Shown in pieces: positions 6,010 to 9,241 of a stretch of 9,241 nt of DNA. The notes beneath the pieces are model-generated. The model was given only the letters and a program-made list of their open reading frames with translations. It made no database searches and had not been told where the DNA came from. Each line of letters starts with the position of its first letter. Position 1 is the stretch's first letter. A program made the translations under genes and the position numbers. Source of the stretch: an uncultured Oscillospiraceae bacterium (lineage in GTDB: Bacteria > Bacillota > Clostridia > Oscillospirales > Oscillospiraceae); contig CAJULJ010000088.1 of NCBI GenBank assembly GCA_910587395.1, positions 1-9,241 on the forward strand, given 5' to 3'.

Positions 6010-6585
6010 TCAATCTTGTTGCGGTGAAATCGTCAGCCTTGACGCAAGGCCGGGACTGCACTCGACTTCGTTGCCCCAGACATCCCAGCCGGGAGTTTCC
6101 TGCCGTGCGAACAGCTCCACACGGGAAACATCGCCCATCAGGGTGACAATGCGCTCCTGGACTTCATCCGGCTTTTTGCTGTGCCGCTCTACCGGAGAGA
6201 GGATGACCTGATGGACAGCGGCGGACTGCCGTTTGGGACTGCCTCTGGTCGCCAGCAGACAGACCTCGGCGTTGGCCCTGGTCCAGTACCCAAGGCCCCA
6301 GAACAGGCCGGGAGATTTTCGGTTCTCCTTCACCCAGGTGAACGCCACGGTCTTATAGGTAAATCCCCAGGTGTCAATGACTTCCAGCGCCTCTTTCAGC
6401 ATGGGGAAGGTGGCCCATAAGAACAAAACACAGTCCCCGGCGGCGAGATCGGACACGGGCAGGGCTTTGATGTCCTCCAGGCGCATAGTGGGGTAATGTT
6501 GTTCCGCAGAACGGCCCATACCCTTGCTGGACCATGCCCGGAACGACCAGGGCGGGTCCGCCAGTATCACGTTATACTTCTTCAC
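6010..6585 (-). CDS. MT-A70 family adenine-N6 DNA methyltransferase
   Basis: A 191-residue MT-A70 type methyltransferase. The catalytic DPPW tetrad is at residues 10-13, right after the N-terminal strand KYNVILA, as normal for the short bacterial and phage members. LFLWATFPMLKEALEVIDTWGF, TVAFTWVKEN, GLGYWTRANAEVCLLATRG and the HSKKPDEV segment are all typical and carry cofactor- and target-binding positions. The enzyme would transfer methyl from S-adenosylmethionine to adenine N6 in DNA. No partner nuclease is present, so it is an orphan that may protect the element from host restriction or mark its own DNA. The start is GTG at 6585 (AAGGA 6 nt upstream), overlapping the previous stop by 4 nt (GTGA), so it is probably co-translated with the C4 protein. 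Its recognition site cannot be predicted. Confidence 0.92.
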   Translation of the reverse strand: MKKYNVILADPPWSFRAWSSKGMGRSAEQHYPTMRLEDIKALPVSDLAAGDCVLFLWATFPMLKEALEVIDTWGFTYKTVAFTWVKENRKSPGLFWGLGYWTRANAEVCLLATRGSPKRQSAAVHQVILSPVERHSKKPDEVQERIVTLMGDVSRVELFARQETPGWDVWGNEVECSPGLASRLTISPQQD

Positions 6586-7193
6586 CGGCGTTCCTTCTGC
6601 TGTATCTCCAGGGCAACACAGCCATAGCGGGCAATGAGCAGAGCATTGACGATCAGGCAGAAAGCCGTGGTGTCAATGACTTCTCCGTCCGCCAGATCGG
6701 TGAGGGCGATGCCGTCTCCGTTGGCGTAGATGTCCCTCGCCGCCGACAGCAGCGTATAGCCGTGAGGGGAGATGCCTTTGGTGGTCGCATAGGAAAACAT
6801 GATGCCGTCCCGGTAAAAGCAGTTCGCCGTGCGGTTGGCGGTGTCAGGGTCGGCGGTGAGCAGATACATGGCGGCGAAGTAGGCCGGGGTATCTCGCCTG
6901 CGTTGAAAGCCCTCCCGCGCTTTCAGCGTCTCCATCCGCTGCCGGTGGCCCTCGTTCAGCCACAGGGAACCGTGGAAGAGCTGGACGGCGGTGCGCAGTT
7001 TGGCTCCCAGGCGGGGGTCGTGGGGAAAGCTGTCCAACAGAGCCTCTTCATAGCCGACAACTCCGGCCTCGATGCGCTCCGCCAGCCACGGGCATACCGC
7101 ATGGGCACAGCCCCTCTTTTTCCCCCTGTATTCGGTGCAAAATTTACATTCCACATCCTCCATCTTGTATTTGAAGTGAGTGGTTTGACTCAT
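6582..7193 (-). CDS. Uncharacterised protein with N-terminal four-cysteine cluster
   Basis: A 203-residue protein not recognised with confidence. The N-terminus has C16-x2-C19 and C29-x4-C34 amid basic residues, a plausible zinc site or zinc ribbon. The middle segment LNEGHRQRMETLKAR followed by TPAYFAAMYLLTADPD resembles small uncharacterised Firmicute proteins of the DUF6075 kind, but this is weak. The C-terminal part (SPHGYTLLSAARDIYANGDGIALTDLADGEVIDTTAFCLIVNALLIARYG) is helical and well ordered, so the gene is clearly coding. The ATG at 7193 has AAAGGAG at a longish 13-nt spacing. It begins just after the parB terminator and overlaps the MT-A70 gene by 4 nt. Coupling to a methyltransferase suggests a DNA-related accessory role, an inference only. 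Confidence 0.85.
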   Translation of the reverse strand: MSQTTHFKYKMEDVECKFCTEYRGKKRGCAHAVCPWLAERIEAGVVGYEEALLDSFPHDPRLGAKLRTAVQLFHGSLWLNEGHRQRMETLKAREGFQRRRDTPAYFAAMYLLTADPDTANRTANCFYRDGIMFSYATTKGISPHGYTLLSAARDIYANGDGIALTDLADGEVIDTTAFCLIVNALLIARYGCVALEIQQKERR

Positions 7194-7222
7194 GGATTGG
7201 TTTGTACTCCTTTCCCGGACAC

Positions 7223-7253
7223 AAAAAACGGACAGAGGAAATTCCCTGTCCGT
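7223..7253 (-). terminator. Strong intrinsic terminator after parB
   Basis: On the minus strand perfect 8-bp arms ACGGACAG (7253-7246) and CTGTCCGT (7235-7228) enclose GGAATTTCCT, whose ends can pair further. A run of six T (7228-7223) follows at once. It begins 26 nt after the parB stop and ends about 10 nt before the ribosome binding site of the next gene. There is therefore no room for an independent promoter between this terminator and that gene. Confidence 0.88.
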
Positions 7254-7279
7254 TGGTAGTCCGATTTGAAATTGTGATG

Positions 7280-8203
7280 TTACCGCTCCTGACTGCGCTG
7301 CCGCTTTTTCATCCAGCCCTCCAGGAGATTGATGATGGTCTCTTCCATCTTCTTCGGCGTATAGGACCGGGGAAAATACTTGCGCAGGGTATCGCCGGTG
7401 AACACGATGCGTTCAACCTCCGGCTTTTTCTGCTCCGACATGACGGACAGCATGGTGTCCTCGTCCAGTTTCCCCTCCTGGCTCATTCTCTTCATCCGCT
7501 GGGCCTGGGAGAGGGAGGGAGTGGCCTGTTCGCTCTCCATGGTCTCCACCAGAAGGGCCTGTTCCTCCGGTTTCAGATAGGATATCTCCACAGCAGGGGT
7601 CATGGCAATTTTCTTATCGTCCACCATCTTTTGCAGCTCCGGGGACAACTCGGTCAGGCGAACATAGCGGCGCACCTGATCTTTGCTAATGCCAGCCTCA
7701 TCCCCAACTTTCTCAACAGATAACTTCTGTGCAACTTGCGTAGAAGTTAAATCAGTCCGTGCGCCCTGCCGTTTGATGGCCTCCAGCTTCATTTTGAGGG
7801 CCTTTGCTTTTTCAATGGGGGAAATATTCTCCCGCTGGATATTGGTGTCCACCATAATAATGATGGCCTCATCCCGGTCCAAGTCTCGGACGATAACCGG
7901 CATGGCATCCAGACCGGCCAGCTCACAAGCCCGTTTGCGCCGGTGTCCGGCAATCAGCTCGTACCCGCCGCCCTCCCTGGGGCGTGCGATGGCGGGGACC
8001 ACCACGCCAACCTCCTTGACGCTCTCCACCGTTTCCTTCATGGCATCGTCATCCCGGACGGAGAAGGGATGGTCCTCAAAAGGAAAAAGCTCCGACAGAG
8101 GTATCTCCATGATCTTCTCCCGTGCGGCGTCCTGGCGGCTTTCCTCCGTGGAAAACAGGTCATCTACCGATGCCAGCTCTATTTTTTTCGCGCTGCTTTT
8201 CAA
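7280..8203 (-). CDS. parB: ParB/Spo0J-family partition protein
   Basis: A 307-residue ParB-type protein. The N-terminal ParB domain (about residues 33-126) contains AGHRRKRACELAGL, the arginine-rich box that binds nucleotide in CTP-dependent ParB clamps (GHRRKRA at 86-92), and TNIQREN at 120-126. A helix-turn-helix at about 163-184 (VEKVGDEAGISKDQVRRYVRL) would read the centromere-like site. The C-terminal region ends in a basic tail. It partners ParA to segregate the excised, replicating element. The start is TTG at 8203, 9 nt after AAGGAGG, and lies inside the end of parA with a 44-nt overlap, so the two are translationally linked. No clear parS palindrome matching the chromosomal consensus was found in the window. 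Confidence 0.95.
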   Translation of the reverse strand: MKSSAKKIELASVDDLFSTEESRQDAAREKIMEIPLSELFPFEDHPFSVRDDDAMKETVESVKEVGVVVPAIARPREGGGYELIAGHRRKRACELAGLDAMPVIVRDLDRDEAIIIMVDTNIQRENISPIEKAKALKMKLEAIKRQGARTDLTSTQVAQKLSVEKVGDEAGISKDQVRRYVRLTELSPELQKMVDDKKIAMTPAVEISYLKPEEQALLVETMESEQATPSLSQAQRMKRMSQEGKLDEDTMLSVMSEQKKPEVERIVFTGDTLRKYFPRSYTPKKMEETIINLLEGWMKKRQRSQER

Positions 8204-8981
8204 TTTTCAACACCTCCTTCGTCAGGCTTTGATACGCAGCGGCCACTTTCCCGCTAGGGTCATGGGCAAAAATGCTCTTGCCCTCGGCGCTGATCTCCTT
8301 CGCCCGGACGGAGTGGGGAATTTCCGTAGAAAAAACCTTGATCTTACCACCGTAAGTATCCCGCAGCAAGGATGCAGTTTCCTTAGCAAAATTCGTCCGG
8401 TTGTCCACCATTGCCAGCAGAATACCGTCGATCTGGAGTTTCGGATTGATCTGTCGCCGCACCTTGGCGATTGTTTGCAGCAGCTGCTCAAGACCTTTCG
8501 CCGGAAGATACTCTGCCTGGACAGGAATTATGACCCTGTTGGCCGCGGCCAGAGCGTTGACCGTCAGCATACCCAGGGACGGTTGGCAGTCCAGCAGGAT
8601 ATGGGTATACTGATTTTTCACCGTGTCCAGATACCGCCGCAGGGTGGTCTCTCTGCTCATGGCGTTCACCAGGGAGACCTCCATACCAGACAGCTGGATG
8701 TCGGCGGGTATGAGGTCGATGCCCTCCGGGTGGTGCAGAATGCCCTCGCCGGGGGTGATGGTCTGCTCGTTCAGCATCTTTCCCATCATGTCCGAGAGGG
8801 TGACGGGCAGGCGGTCCGGTTGGGGATGGCCCAGGCTGATGGTAAGACTGGCCTGGGGGTCGCAATCTACGACTAGCACCTTTTTCCCCGCCTGCGCAAG
8901 GCCAGCAGCCAGATTGACACAGCTGGTCGTTTTGGTCACGCCGCCTTTCTGGTTCGCCAGGGCAATCACTTGTGCGTTCAT
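8160..8981 (-). CDS. parA: ParA-family partition ATPase
   Basis: A 273-residue ParA/Soj/MinD-type ATPase. The deviant Walker A motif KGGVTKTT is at residues 12-19, with the signature first lysine K12. VLVVDCDPQASL is at 35-46 and Walker B LLDCQP at 129-134. PVQAEYLPAKGLEQLL follows, as in Soj-like proteins. It forms ATP-dependent dimers on nucleoid DNA and with ParB moves element copies apart. ATG at 8981 has GGGAG 9 nt upstream. It is the first gene after a 260-nt noncoding leader and overlaps parB by 44 nt, so both form one operon ending at the 7223-7253 terminator. The short N-terminus lacks the extra HTH domain of ParA proteins that regulate themselves, so any autoregulation would rely on ParB or another factor. 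Confidence 0.97.
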   Translation of the reverse strand: MNAQVIALANQKGGVTKTTSCVNLAAGLAQAGKKVLVVDCDPQASLTISLGHPQPDRLPVTLSDMMGKMLNEQTITPGEGILHHPEGIDLIPADIQLSGMEVSLVNAMSRETTLRRYLDTVKNQYTHILLDCQPSLGMLTVNALAAANRVIIPVQAEYLPAKGLEQLLQTIAKVRRQINPKLQIDGILLAMVDNRTNFAKETASLLRDTYGGKIKVFSTEIPHSVRAKEISAEGKSIFAHDPSGKVAAAYQSLTKEVLKIEKQREKNRAGIGR

Positions 8982-9241
8982 GTTTGTTCACTCCCATACT
9001 TTAACTGTGCTTTTGCAAATGGGGTCGAAAAAAAGGGAGGACACAACGAAACTTGCGTTCTCCCTCGAAAACAATATGCTTTTGTCGAATATGGGGGGAT
9101 TTCATCATCGTTATCCACGGGGTCACTTTTGAGAGCCAATCGCCGCAAACCCGCATGATTACTGACTTTTTTCTTGTTTTATCCGTTCTTAACGAGCAAC
9201 ACTTCTTCAACGAGGCATATTGCCGGGATACCTCGGTGAAA
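8982..9241. other. Noncoding leader upstream of parAB
   Basis: About 260 bases with no convincing gene. It holds an imperfect direct repeat (9009-9024 and 9078-9096, both GCTTTTG...ATGGGG), a 9-mer TTATCCACG (9111-9119) differing at one position from the DnaA-box consensus, an AT-rich stretch (9166-9184) and a hairpin (9211-9235). The parAB promoter must be here or further right, but no clear -35/-10 pair with proper spacing could be picked out by eye. Confidence 0.5.
9211..9235. repeat. Hairpin at the right edge of the window
   Basis: On the minus strand CGAGGTAT (9235-9228) pairs with ATGCCTCG (9218-9211) across a 9-nt loop, with one G-U pair in eight. No T-run follows in either direction within reach, so it is not an evident terminator. 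It may be an operator or an RNA structure in the parAB leader, or belong to an upstream gene outside the window. Confidence 0.4.

Noticed and set aside
6534..7259. A plus-strand open frame of 241 codons across the C4 protein and methyltransferase
   Set aside because: It is antisense to two coupled genes with RBS and family motifs, and it runs through the terminator stem. Its Gly/Val/Gln-rich translation matches nothing recognised.
7683..8876. A long plus-strand open frame of 397 codons antisense to parA and parB
   Set aside because: The opposite strand encodes unmistakable ParA and ParB with intact motifs. The antisense translation is low-complexity and Ser/Arg-rich with no recognisable domain; it is a by-product of codon bias.
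9111..9119. Calling a replication origin from the DnaA-box-like TTATCCACG
   Set aside because: A single near-match in 9 kb is expected fairly often by chance and no cluster of boxes or iterons is visible, so it is reported only as a weak lead.
9001..9210. A 69-codon minus-strand frame with a TTG start in the parAB leader
   Set aside because: There is no good RBS at the TTG, the translation is Lys/Arg/Cys-rich without a recognised pattern, and it covers the repeats expected of a regulatory region. A leader peptide cannot be excluded but is unsupported.
1..9241. CRISPR array, tRNA, rRNA, insertion sequence or element end
   Set aside because: No regularly spaced direct repeats, no tRNA- or rRNA-like segments, no transposase frame and no terminal inverted repeats were seen on either strand.

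Overview
The window is one strand of a conjugative element backbone from a low-GC-phylum (Firmicutes, most likely gut clostridial) host with a fairly GC-rich genome. The evidence is the gene set: a VirD4-type coupling protein with its PcfB partner, a Maff2-family small membrane protein, a CD0411/TrbL-like membrane protein, a DUF3991/Toprim protein, a HTH + DUF6017 replication-initiator-like protein and a ParA/ParB pair. This is the arrangement expected of Tn1549-like integrative and conjugative elements. Strong AAGGAG-type ribosome binding sites also fit a Firmicute. All eleven supported genes lie on the minus strand, so they are read from the right edge to the left edge. No integrase, relaxase, resistance cargo, tRNA, CRISPR array or insertion sequence is visible.

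In transcription order, the region is: a noncoding leader (about 8982-9241) with a hairpin, an imperfect direct repeat and a DnaA-box-like 9-mer; parA and parB, overlapping by 44 nt and followed by a strong intrinsic terminator (7223-7253); an unrecognised protein with four clustered N-terminal cysteines, overlapping an MT-A70-type adenine methyltransferase by 4 nt; the replication-initiator-like protein, whose linker is encoded by five tandem 15-nt units; a second terminator-like hairpin (5024-5050); a small DUF4406/nucleoside-deoxyribosyltransferase-like protein; the DUF3991/Toprim protein; a 108-nt gap with two hairpins; then the transfer genes pcfB, the coupling ATPase (4-nt overlap), maff2, a GC-rich terminator (961-997) and the polytopic TrbL-like protein. 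The window ends on the ATG of the next gene, presumably the next part of the type IV secretion apparatus.

Functionally, the right part maintains and copies the element (partition, DNA modification, replication initiation, primase/topoisomerase-like activity). The left part recruits DNA to, and builds, the mating channel. The genes are tightly packed and mostly coupled, yet terminator-like hairpins interrupt the cluster with no obvious room for new promoters. That suggests graded expression by partial termination or processive antitermination.

The most unusual sequence-level signal concerns translation starts. For three genes (Toprim, pcfB, trbL-like) a strong Shine-Dalgarno lies 9-11 nt ahead of an in-frame AUC or AUA codon, not a standard start; the nearest standard starts lie much further downstream. 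This could mean non-canonical initiation, lost start codons or sequence errors. No wholly new system can be claimed. The C4 protein and the DUF4406-like protein are the least understood components.
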